Shown here piece by piece: positions 1-5,014 of a stretch of 5,014 bases of DNA (positions are counted from its first letter, which is position 1; every line of letters starts with the position of its first letter). Where the stretch lies: contig JASHUK010000015.1 in assembly GCA_030040055.1 (NCBI GenBank), positions 1 to 5,014 on the forward strand, read 5' to 3'. Below the pieces are notes generated by a model. The model saw only the letters and a program-made list of their open reading frames with translations, was not told the DNA's origin and made no database searches. Both the position numbers and the translations under genes were made by a program. This stretch comes from Nitrososphaerales archaeon. GTDB lineage: Archaea; Thermoproteota; Nitrososphaeria; Nitrososphaerales; Gagatemarchaeaceae.

Positions 1-714
1 GTGGCCAGCATACTTCCGCATCAGCTGTTGCGCCTGCGGGAAGTACTTGGATGGCACCGTCCAGCCGGATTTGAATGTCTGGTTGTTGAACGGCGCGTCT
101 GCAAAGTCTTTCATGCAGTAGAACCGGGCGGCCCGGCTGACGGCGACATCGCCTAGGCTCATGCTGCAATACACGCCACCGCTGGTCCCGGTCGTGAGGA
201 AGACCTTGGGAGAGGCGTCCTGGATCATCTGAGTGAGCATCGACCTGATCGGCAGAGAATAGCTTCCGTCGGGCATTTTCTTGGCATCCTCGTGCATGTG
301 GAGCTCGGTATGATACACGAGCACTCTAAGTCCGTTGATCGTCGTGAAGCAATACTCTCCGAGGCACCTGCTCTCTCGCGCTGGACCGTCGGGCCCGATC
401 TGCGGCAGGAGCCTTTCGAAGTTTCTGGCGTAGGGATGCCACTTGGTTGGCTCGACGCCAGGCGTGAGGACGTCTGCCATCGCCTGGGTTTCCGCCGAGG
501 TGTCCATCATGGCGACGACGTCCGCCTTTGGCAGAGGACCATCGCGAGGGCTGGTGACAGAGATGTCAGGGACCGGCTCGAGCCCACGTGGGAATGGGAT
601 GTCCCTAGCGTAATCCGCCGACCTTGCCGCCGGCTGGCCGTATCTCAGGCGGCTCGCCAGAGCGCTGCGTCGGTTGAGCGTTCTCCGATCGTATTGGTTG
701 GAATTGACGTTCAC
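1..714 (-). CDS. Nucleoside phosphorylase (PNP/UDP)-fold protein, partial (3' end beyond window)
   Basis: An open minus-strand frame of 238 codons with no stop before the left edge. The start is GTG at 714-712, which overlaps the upstream gene's TGA as GTGA; an in-frame TGA lies seven codons upstream, so this is the first plausible start. Residues 174-180 (TTGTSGG) followed by 187-198 (LGDVAVSRAARF) match the core of the PNP/UDP phosphorylase superfamily, where a T-x-G-x-GG loop is followed by an LGDVVV-type strand. Residues 64-90 (ADVVAMMDTSAE, then MADVLTPG) resemble the first strand of uncharacterised PNP-fold proteins. There is no signal peptide, so it is probably cytoplasmic. Family members cleave N-glycosidic bonds of nucleosides, by phosphorolysis or hydrolysis; the substrate here is unknown. 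The roughly 60-residue N-terminal region before the fold is Arg- and Pro-rich and unrecognised. Codon use (6 of 6 Ile codons ATC; AGG only 5 of 19 Arg, hand counts) differs from the catabolic genes. Confidence 0.8.
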   Translation of the reverse strand, partial: MNVNSNQYDRRTLNRRSALASRLRYGQPAARSADYARDIPFPRGLEPVPDISVTSPRDGPLPKADVVAMMDTSAETQAMADVLTPGVEPTKWHPYARNFERLLPQIGPDGPARESRCLGEYCFTTINGLRVLVYHTELHMHEDAKKMPDGSYSLPIRSMLTQMIQDASPKVFLTTGTSGGVYCSMSLGDVAVSRAARFYCMKDFADAPFNNQTFKSGWTVPSKYFPQAQQLMRKYAGH

Positions 715-1466
715 GACGTAATCGCCGCGAGGTCAGACTCCAGTGCTTTCAGGTCAAGGCCAGGTGGAGCCTGGCCGGAAGGCCCGACCCAATCAGTGCT
801 CAGCACGGCGAATGCCTCGTCCATGTACGTCAGGTAGAACTGCCAGGTCATCGACTTCAGCGCCCCCCATGTCACGACATAGAGGTTCCGCGCGTCGTAG
901 GCTACCGCGGGAACGCAGTGACCATTCTTGGGGTTGGGAGCCGCACTACCGACGGGGCCTTGAGGGGGAACGACCCAAGGGGTCGTAAGGAAGTCGGTGT
1001 TGGGAGCGACGGCGAAATTGGGGAGCGCCAGACCGATGTACAGCGATCCGAAGAGATAGACGGAGTCTTGAGCCTGGACCATGCTGCGAGGCTCCAGCTG
1101 CGCGTATGCATGAATCTTGTCTTCGCCGATGCCTGTCTTGATGCCTGTCTTCCTCCAGTAGTTCAGCACCTCGAGTAGGCTCGCCCCGGCGTCGGCAACC
1201 CCATGGGCGAAGTGGTTGTAGGCTGTGAGAATGTCGGGGTCAGTGACTACCTTCTCGTGGCCGGCGTTGGCCGTCCACTCCTCAATCATGTGACCTGCCG
1301 CAGCGCAAGTGCAGTCTCCAAGCTTGTCGTTGAGGAACATCGGCCAAGTCTTCACCGCGTTCGCATAGTCGACCGACGGAGGAGGAGCCTGCAGCTTACT
1401 CGTAAGGTACTTCGCTAGCAACAAGGTTCTCTCGTCGAACTTCGGAGGGAGTTTTCCCAGCTTCAT
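711..1466 (-). CDS. Papain-fold-like cysteine peptidase homologue, function unknown
   Basis: A 251-residue soluble protein without signal peptide or membrane segment. The N-terminal part (KLPPKFDERT, then PSVDYA, then WPMFLNDKLGDCTC) resembles a widespread, usually unannotated bacterial family that I recognise by pattern only. Residues 50-58 (GDCTCAAAG) look like the nucleophile helix of C1/C39-type peptidases, with C54 or C52 as candidate nucleophile. Residues 182-191 (GHCVPAVAYD) look like the catalytic His strand (H183). V198-T-W-G201 sits where papains have N-S-W-G, so the third catalytic residue (Asn) is missing or supplied elsewhere. A KTGI tetrapeptide is tandemly duplicated at residues 106-113. 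The ATG at 1466 lies about 29 bp from a TATA-like element, suggesting a near-leaderless mRNA. It is translationally coupled (GTGA) to the downstream PNP-fold gene, so the two probably act together. No Ile codon is ATA (0 of 7). Proteolytic activity is inferred, not shown. Confidence 0.78.
   Translation of the reverse strand: MKLGKLPPKFDERTLLLAKYLTSKLQAPPPSVDYANAVKTWPMFLNDKLGDCTCAAAGHMIEEWTANAGHEKVVTDPDILTAYNHFAHGVADAGASLLEVLNYWRKTGIKTGIGEDKIHAYAQLEPRSMVQAQDSVYLFGSLYIGLALPNFAVAPNTDFLTTPWVVPPQGPVGSAAPNPKNGHCVPAVAYDARNLYVVTWGALKSMTWQFYLTYMDEAFAVLSTDWVGPSGQAPPGLDLKALESDLAAITS
1128..1151. repeat. Exact 12-bp tandem duplication inside the peptidase-like gene
   Basis: The unit gatgcctgtctt occurs twice head to tail (1128-1139 and 1140-1151). 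On the minus strand it lies in frame and encodes KTGI twice (residues 106-113) with identical codons. The perfect identity suggests a recent in-frame slippage or duplication event. Confidence 0.9.
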
Positions 1467-1490
1467 CGCAGGTCGTGATGAGGCGGCGCC

Positions 1491-1499
1491 CTTATTTGA
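1491..1499 (-). promoter_or_regulatory. Candidate archaeal TATA box for the peptidase-like/PNP-fold operon
   Basis: On the minus strand an AT-rich TCAAATAAG stands out in GC-rich surroundings. Its centre is about 29 bp upstream of the ATG at 1466, the spacing expected of a TATA box driving a leaderless or near-leaderless archaeal transcript. No Shine-Dalgarno is evident before that ATG. Assigned on spacing and composition only. Confidence 0.35.
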
Positions 1500-1549
1500 G
1501 GATTACCATGATTTCATAGGTCATTTCATATGCTTAGACCTGGAGTAAG

Positions 1550-1561
1550 CCCAATATTGGG
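1550..1561. promoter_or_regulatory. 12-bp perfect palindrome, possible operator
   Basis: cccaatattggg is a perfect dyad in the intergenic region between the minus-strand operon and hpaB, about 125 bp before the hpaB start and 84 bp before the other operon's start. It could bind a dimeric regulator of either unit. No family is identified, and a chance palindrome remains possible. Confidence 0.3.
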
Positions 1562-1632
1562 ACAGGCTAGGGTGGATACGTCTGTGACTCCACTTGGAAA
1601 TGCCGAACTCTCGGTATGCGGCGGCAAAGAAG

Positions 1633-1641
1633 ACTAAATTA
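1633..1641 (+). promoter_or_regulatory. Candidate BRE/TATA promoter of hpaB-hpaD
   Basis: actaaatta, preceded by the purine-rich stretch aaagaag (a BRE-like context), is the only AT-rich block shortly upstream of hpaB. A TATA box here would place transcription start near 1663-1667, giving a leader of about 20 nt. That leader would include GGTG at 1675-1678, seven bases before the GTG start, which could be a weak ribosome-binding site. An imperfect hairpin (tgccg 1601-1605 with cggca 1622-1626) lies just upstream. Confidence 0.38.
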
Positions 1642-1685
1642 CTGCAGAGGGGGGCGGAGCCCGTCTTGGCGCCGGGTGGAACGTA

Positions 1686-3131
1686 GTGGGTGCCCGCGGA
1701 GGCAGGGAATTCCTCGCCAGGCTCGACTCGACGAAGAGGGAGGTCTGGTACGGCGGAGAGAAGATAGAGGGCAACGTCTCTTCGCACCCGGTCTTCAGGG
1801 GGATAGCCCGGTCGCTGGCTGCGCTGTACGAGATGCAGGCCAGCCCGGACAGCCGAGACTCGATGACGTACACGTCCCCTTCGAGCGGGGATAGAGTGGG
1901 CCTTAGCTTCCTCCAGCCGAAGACCAAGGAGGACCTGGTGCGTCGCACCCGGATGATGAAGGCTTGGGCGGACTACTCCGGGGGGATGCTCGGGAGGACC
2001 CCCGACTACCTGAACAGCTCGATAATGGCGATGGCCGCGGCCGAGGGATTCTTCGGAAAGGAAGGGACGGATTTCGCCTCGAGAGTGAGAGACTACTATG
2101 AATATGTCAGAGAGAACGACCTGCTCCTCACCCACACGCTGATCAACCCTCAGGTCAACCGCGCGGTGGGCCCTTCGAAGCAGGCGGACCCCTTCGTGGC
2201 GGCGAGGGTCGTCGAGAAGACCTCGGAGGGGGTGATCGTCAGGGGCGCCAGGATGCTCGCGACGCTGCCCATGGCCGACGAGATAATGGTCTTCCCGTCG
2301 ACGGTGGTCCGGTCCGGCCAGGACGACGCCCCGTACTCGATCGCGTTCGCGCTCCCGGTCAGCGCGAAGGGCCTGAAGTTCATCTGCAGGGAGACCTTTT
2401 CGTCGGACTCGAAGTACGACCATCCCCTCGCGTCCAGGTTCGACGAGCAGGACGCCGTAGTGGTGTTCGACGACGTTGTGGTGCCGTGGGAGAGGGTGTT
2501 CATCCTGGAGGACCCCGAGAAGGCGAACAAGGTCAGCGAAGAGACCTCGGCAATAGTCTTCATGGCGCACCAGGCAGCGGTGAGGGAGGCGGCCAAGGCC
2601 GAGTTCCTCGCCGGGCTTGCGACCCTGGTCGCGGAGACCATCGGCGCGGACCAGTTCCCCCACGTCCAGGAGAAGATCGCGGAGATACTGCTTACGGCCG
2701 AGTCGATGAAGGCGTTCATCAGGGCGAGCGAAGCCAACGCCAGCCCCAACAGGTGGGGCCTGATGACCCCCGACTACGTCCCTATCAACTCGGCCCGCAA
2801 CCTCTGGCCGAGGGTCGCCCCCAGGTTCGCCGAGATAGTCAAGCAGCTCGGGGCAAGCGGGCTGATGGCCATCCCCCCGAAGGAGATCCTCGCCTCTGCG
2901 GAGAGGCCCGATGTCGACAGGTTCTACCAGTCCAAGCTCCTGGGAGCCGAGGAAAGGATAGGGCTCTTCAAGCTGGCCTGGGACGCGGCAGGGAGTTCCT
3001 TCGGCGGGAGGCAAGACCTGTACGAGAGGTTCTTCTTCGGCGACCCGGTAAGGATGGCCAGCGCCTACTACGCGTGGTACGACAAGGAACCGTATAGGGA
3101 GCGGGTCCGCAAGCTCCTCGCGAGAGAGTGA
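1686..3131 (+). CDS. hpaB: 4-hydroxyphenylacetate 3-monooxygenase, oxygenase component (HpaB)
   Basis: A 481-residue flavin-dependent aromatic hydroxylase, close in length to the short Thermus-type HpaB rather than the roughly 520-residue E. coli enzyme. It uses reduced FAD delivered by a separate reductase plus O2 to hydroxylate 4-hydroxyphenylacetate ortho to its OH, giving homoprotocatechuate. The N-terminus (MGARGGREFLARL, then VWYGGE, then SHPVFRGIARSLAALY) is typical of the family. R104 and Y108 in GRTPDYLN, and H150 in LLLTHTLINPQVNR, correspond to the substrate/flavin-contacting Arg100, Tyr104 and His142 of Thermus HpaB. FDDVVVPWERVF (261-272) is the conserved middle-domain strand, and the helical C-terminal domain follows. 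The GTG start is the only plausible one after the in-frame TAA at 1635. The stop overlaps hpaD as GTGA. Arg codons are 23/39 AGG and Ile 8/19 ATA by hand count. Related enzymes hydroxylate other phenols, but the dioxygenase partner supports this substrate. Confidence 0.9.
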   Translation: MGARGGREFLARLDSTKREVWYGGEKIEGNVSSHPVFRGIARSLAALYEMQASPDSRDSMTYTSPSSGDRVGLSFLQPKTKEDLVRRTRMMKAWADYSGGMLGRTPDYLNSSIMAMAAAEGFFGKEGTDFASRVRDYYEYVRENDLLLTHTLINPQVNRAVGPSKQADPFVAARVVEKTSEGVIVRGARMLATLPMADEIMVFPSTVVRSGQDDAPYSIAFALPVSAKGLKFICRETFSSDSKYDHPLASRFDEQDAVVVFDDVVVPWERVFILEDPEKANKVSEETSAIVFMAHQAAVREAAKAEFLAGLATLVAETIGADQFPHVQEKIAEILLTAESMKAFIRASEANASPNRWGLMTPDYVPINSARNLWPRVAPRFAEIVKQLGASGLMAIPPKEILASAERPDVDRFYQSKLLGAEERIGLFKLAWDAAGSSFGGRQDLYERFFFGDPVRMASAYYAWYDKEPYRERVRKLLARE

Positions 3132-4159
3132 CCGGTCTGCCCGCCCGTCCCCCAGCGTTCGACGTAGTGAAGGCGGGGCACATCGAATACCTTGTCACGA
3201 ACCTCAGGGAGGCCAAGCGGTTCTACGTCGACACGCTCGGCTTCGTCCTGACCTCCTCCGACAGGGGGCACCTCTATCTGAGAGGGATGGAGGACAGGCA
3301 TCACCACTCCCTCGTCCTGACCGAGGCGGGGGCCCCCGGAGTCGCCCACTTCGCGTTCAAGGTCGCCTCGGAGGAGGACCTCCCCGTCCTGGCGAAGCTT
3401 CTGAAGGCAAGGGGCTGCAAGACGGAGTGGGAGGATGCAGGGAGCGAGGAGGGGATAGGGAAGTCGCTCAGGGCTCAGGACCCCTTCGGCTTTCCGGTCG
3501 AGTTCTACTGCAAGGCCGAGAAGGAGGACTGGATGCTGCAGAGGTTCGACAGGTACAAGGGGGCTGCAGTGCTGAGGCTGGACCACTTCAACCTGTTCGT
3601 CCCGGATGCCTCGGCCGCCTACGACTGGTACGTTGACGACCTAGGCTTCGGCTGCACGGAAACGACCGAAACCGAGGGGAAGGACCCCAAGCTGTGGGCC
3701 GCCTGGCTCAGGCGCAAGCACACCTGCCACGACGTCGCGCTGACCACGGGAAAGGGCCCCAGGGTCCACCACGCGGGCTTCACCGTTCCGGACAGAGGTT
3801 CGGTCATGGATTGCGCCGACGTCCTGGCGGCCTCCGGATACCTCGACCGCATGGAGCGGGGGCCGGGGAGGCACGGAGTGTCCAACGCGTTCTTCCTCTA
3901 CCTCAGGGACCCGGACGGGAACCGCTTCGAGCTGTACACAGGCGACTACCTGAGCGCCGACCCCGACTGGGTCCCGATCAGGTGGAAGCTCAACGACCCG
4001 CAGCGCCAGACCTTCTGGGGCGCCCCGACCCCCGCCAGCTGGTTCAACGAAGCCATGATGGTGAAGTCGTTGAAGTCTGGCGGGTTCATGCGGCTCAGGC
4101 TCCCCGCGATCGTCGACCGCCCCAACTACCTGCTCCCGGGAGGGAGGGCTACCAAATGA
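3128..4159 (+). CDS. hpaD: Homoprotocatechuate (3,4-dihydroxyphenylacetate) 2,3-dioxygenase, type I extradiol
   Basis: A 343-residue, two-domain vicinal-oxygen-chelate protein. It opens the ring of homoprotocatechuate next to the diol, using Fe(II) or Mn(II) and O2, to form 5-carboxymethyl-2-hydroxymuconate semialdehyde. The N-terminal VOC domain (about 15-130) has HIEYLVTNLREAKRFYVDTLGF; the catalytic C-terminal VOC domain spans about 148-275. By alignment from memory to Brevibacterium HPCD (H155, H214, E267), the metal ligands are H153, H215 and E268. Second-sphere residues are also present: N155 (N157), H201 (H200, acid/base), H249 (H248) and Y258 (Y257). The GPGRHGVSNAF and DPDGNRFELYTGDY motifs are intact. 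The C-terminal FWGAPTPASWFNEA tail is typical of HPCD rather than catechol dioxygenases. The GTG start lies inside hpaB's stop (GTGA), implying translational coupling. The 3' end overlaps the convergent flavin reductase by 11 bp. The metal cannot be told from sequence. Confidence 0.92.
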   Translation: MTGLPARPPAFDVVKAGHIEYLVTNLREAKRFYVDTLGFVLTSSDRGHLYLRGMEDRHHHSLVLTEAGAPGVAHFAFKVASEEDLPVLAKLLKARGCKTEWEDAGSEEGIGKSLRAQDPFGFPVEFYCKAEKEDWMLQRFDRYKGAAVLRLDHFNLFVPDASAAYDWYVDDLGFGCTETTETEGKDPKLWAAWLRRKHTCHDVALTTGKGPRVHHAGFTVPDRGSVMDCADVLAASGYLDRMERGPGRHGVSNAFFLYLRDPDGNRFELYTGDYLSADPDWVPIRWKLNDPQRQTFWGAPTPASWFNEAMMVKSLKSGGFMRLRLPAIVDRPNYLLPGGRATK

Positions 4160-4685
4160 TGTCGGACGGCGGCGCAGGGTGGTCCGGAGGCTCGACTGTC
4201 GTGTACTGCTGCGCGAAGTAGACCAGCGGACGCTTCGAATTCGCCGCCTTCGCGCTCACTACCTCACCCAGAACCATCGAGTGGTCCCCTCCGTCGTAGA
4301 CCTTCCACCGTCTGCACTCGATCACGGCGCGTGCCCCTTCGATCAGGGGGGAGCCGGTCACGCCGGCGGAGTGTCTTATCCACTTGAACCTGTCCTTCAG
4401 CTCTGTCCGTCCCGCGAACCTGTCAGAGACTGACTTCTGGTCGTCCGAAAGGAAGTTCACGGCGAAGGCGCCCGCCTCCGTGAACATGTCGTGCAGCGCC
4501 GACCCCTTGGACAGCGAGACCATGACGAGCGGCGGGGAGAGCGACACGCTCGTGAATGAGCTGACCGTGATCCCCTTGGGACCGTCAGGGGTCGAGGTTG
4601 TGACCACTGTGACCCCTTGGGGGTAGGCCCGCATCGCCTCCTTCAGGCCCGCCTGTAGTTCGTCTAGGTTCAGAGGGCGACTCAT
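4149..4685 (-). CDS. hpaC: Flavin reductase, FMN-binding split barrel (HpaC-like)
   Basis: A 178-residue NAD(P)H:flavin oxidoreductase of the two-component monooxygenase reductase family (usual length 150-190). Characteristic elements are YPQGVTVVTT (21-30), GITVSSFTSVSLSPPLV (38-54, the flavin-binding strand and loop), AVNFLSDDQKSVSDRFAG (75-92), a GDHSMVLGEVV strand (133-143) and the closing PLVYFAQQY (153-161). It is cytosolic and probably reduces free FAD or FMN with NAD(P)H for use by HpaB. The link to HpaB is inferred from proximity: the gene converges on hpaD with an 11-bp tail-to-tail overlap instead of sharing the operon, so it has its own promoter and could serve other flavin-dependent enzymes too. 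The ATG start follows a TATA-like element by about 34 bp. Codon use matches the catabolic genes. The Pro-rich C-terminal tail (EPPDHPAPPSDIIW) is unusual but not informative. Confidence 0.87.
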   Translation of the reverse strand: MSRPLNLDELQAGLKEAMRAYPQGVTVVTTSTPDGPKGITVSSFTSVSLSPPLVMVSLSKGSALHDMFTEAGAFAVNFLSDDQKSVSDRFAGRTELKDRFKWIRHSAGVTGSPLIEGARAVIECRRWKVYDGGDHSMVLGEVVSAKAANSKRPLVYFAQQYTTVEPPDHPAPPSDIIW

Positions 4686-4714
4686 GCGAGTATGTGTTCC
4701 GCCGCTCCCCGAGT

Positions 4715-4723
4715 CGTTAAAGA
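4715..4723 (-). promoter_or_regulatory. Candidate TATA box for the flavin reductase gene
   Basis: On the minus strand TCTTTAACG, preceded by a purine-containing acaaca, is centred about 34 bp upstream of the ATG at 4685. That predicts a very short leader. No good Shine-Dalgarno lies before the start, consistent with a near-leaderless archaeal mRNA. Assigned from spacing and composition only. Confidence 0.45.
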
Positions 4724-4751
4724 TGTTGTCGACCCCGCCCTCTGCCGGTCA

Positions 4752-4760
4752 ATCTTAAAA
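4752..4760 (+). promoter_or_regulatory. Candidate TATA box for the ion-channel-like gene
   Basis: atcttaaaa is centred about 31 bp upstream of the ATG at 4788. It matches an archaeal TATA element for a leaderless or near-leaderless transcript. It lies back to back with the reductase TATA-like element, about 30 bp away. Confidence 0.5.
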
Positions 4761-4787
4761 CGCGGTTCCGGGCGCAGGATGAACTAG

Positions 4788-5014
4788 ATGGTCAGCGGCC
4801 AAAGGAGGCATCGCTCCCTGCTGGAGAGGGCATCCTACTCTATCGGCCTGGTCGCCGCGGTTGTCTTCGTGGGGACGGTCTCGATGCACCTCATAGAAGG
4901 GTGGTCCTACCTCGACGCCTTCTACTTCACGAGCATGATAGCCACCGGGCAGGGACCGCCGCCGAACCTCGCCCCAAGCTCAGCCGTGGGGAAGGTCTTC
5001 ACGTCCGTGCTGGC
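4788..5014 (+). CDS. Ion-channel-like membrane protein (two-TM pore domain), partial (3' end beyond window)
   Basis: Seventy-five complete codons remain open at the right edge. A basic N-terminus (QRRHRS) is followed by a hydrophobic helix at about 17-36 (YSIGLVAAVVFVGTVSMHLI). Then comes a pore-helix-like segment, WSYLDAFYFTSMIATG (39-54), and the start of a second helix after LAPSSAVGKVFTSVLA. The layout (TM1, then Y-x-D-A-FYF pore helix, filter, P-rich turn, GK, TM2) is that of the Ion_trans_2 / two-TM K+ channel pore. The filter reads ATGQGPP (52-58) instead of TVGYGD, so K+ selectivity is doubtful. The basic N-terminus followed by TM1 suggests a cytoplasmic N-terminus. An upstream in-frame ATG at 4779 is closed by TAG two codons later, which fixes the start at 4788. 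A C-terminal regulatory domain, if present, is outside the window. No functional link to the aromatic genes is evident. Confidence 0.72.
   Translation, partial: MVSGQRRHRSLLERASYSIGLVAAVVFVGTVSMHLIEGWSYLDAFYFTSMIATGQGPPPNLAPSSAVGKVFTSVL

Noticed and set aside
292..837. 181-codon plus-strand frame
   Set aside because: It is antisense to the PNP-fold frame and the end of the peptidase-like gene, which show family motifs. Its own translation shows none.
1521..3014. Long 497-codon open frame on the minus strand antisense to hpaB
   Set aside because: Its translation is dominated by Arg, Pro, Gly, Leu and Val without recognisable motifs. It is exactly antisense to a clear HpaB; GC-rich codon structure explains the missing stops.
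2486..3097. 203-codon plus-strand frame within hpaB
   Set aside because: A +2-frame shadow of hpaB with low-complexity Gly/Arg/Pro-rich content.
3694..4221. 175-codon plus-strand frame across the hpaD end
   Set aside because: A frame-shifted shadow of hpaD with Arg/Pro/Gln-rich content; the true hpaD frame has all catalytic residues.
4779..4787. ATG-AAC-TAG mini-ORF abutting the channel start
   Set aside because: The predicted transcription start from the TATA-like element (about 4782) lies inside it, so it is probably not transcribed intact. It may simply be chance.
1..5014. tRNA/rRNA genes, CRISPR arrays, insertion-sequence ends
   Set aside because: Reading both strands I saw no cloverleaf-like or rRNA-like segment, no regularly spaced repeats, and no transposase or terminal inverted repeats.

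Overview
The window looks like a high-GC archaeal chromosome segment, and a mesophilic or soil Nitrososphaeria/Thaumarchaeota-like lineage is my best guess. The clues are TATA-like boxes placed about 30 bp before start codons (short or absent leaders), weak or absent Shine-Dalgarno sequences, and a strong preference for AGG (Arg) with frequent ATA (Ile) in the catabolic genes. A bacterial origin cannot be excluded from 5 kb alone.

Left third (1-1466, minus strand): a two-gene unit. The upstream gene (1466-711) encodes a 251-residue papain-fold-like cysteine peptidase homologue. Its stop codon overlaps a GTG start (GTGA) for a purine-nucleoside-phosphorylase-fold protein that runs off the left edge. 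Codon use here differs from the rest of the window (no ATA, mixed Arg codons), suggesting lateral acquisition. The peptidase-like gene carries an exact 12-bp tandem duplication that repeats the residues KTGI.

Middle (1467-1685): a divergent intergenic region with a candidate promoter for each side, a 12-bp perfect palindrome and several short inverted or direct repeats.

Centre (1686-4159, plus strand): a GTGA-coupled pair, hpaB (FAD-dependent 4-hydroxyphenylacetate 3-monooxygenase, oxygenase component) and hpaD (type I homoprotocatechuate 2,3-dioxygenase). Convergent to them, with an 11-bp tail overlap, is an FMN-binding split-barrel flavin reductase (4685-4149, minus), the likely HpaC partner that supplies reduced flavin to HpaB. 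Together they account for reduced flavin supply, ortho-hydroxylation of a 4-hydroxyphenylacetate-like phenol, and extradiol ring opening to 5-carboxymethyl-2-hydroxymuconate semialdehyde. The lower pathway enzymes are not in the window.

Right end (4686-5014): a 102-bp divergent promoter region with back-to-back TATA-like boxes, then the 5' part of a small ion-channel-like membrane protein whose pore loop reads TGQG where K+ channels have TVGYG.
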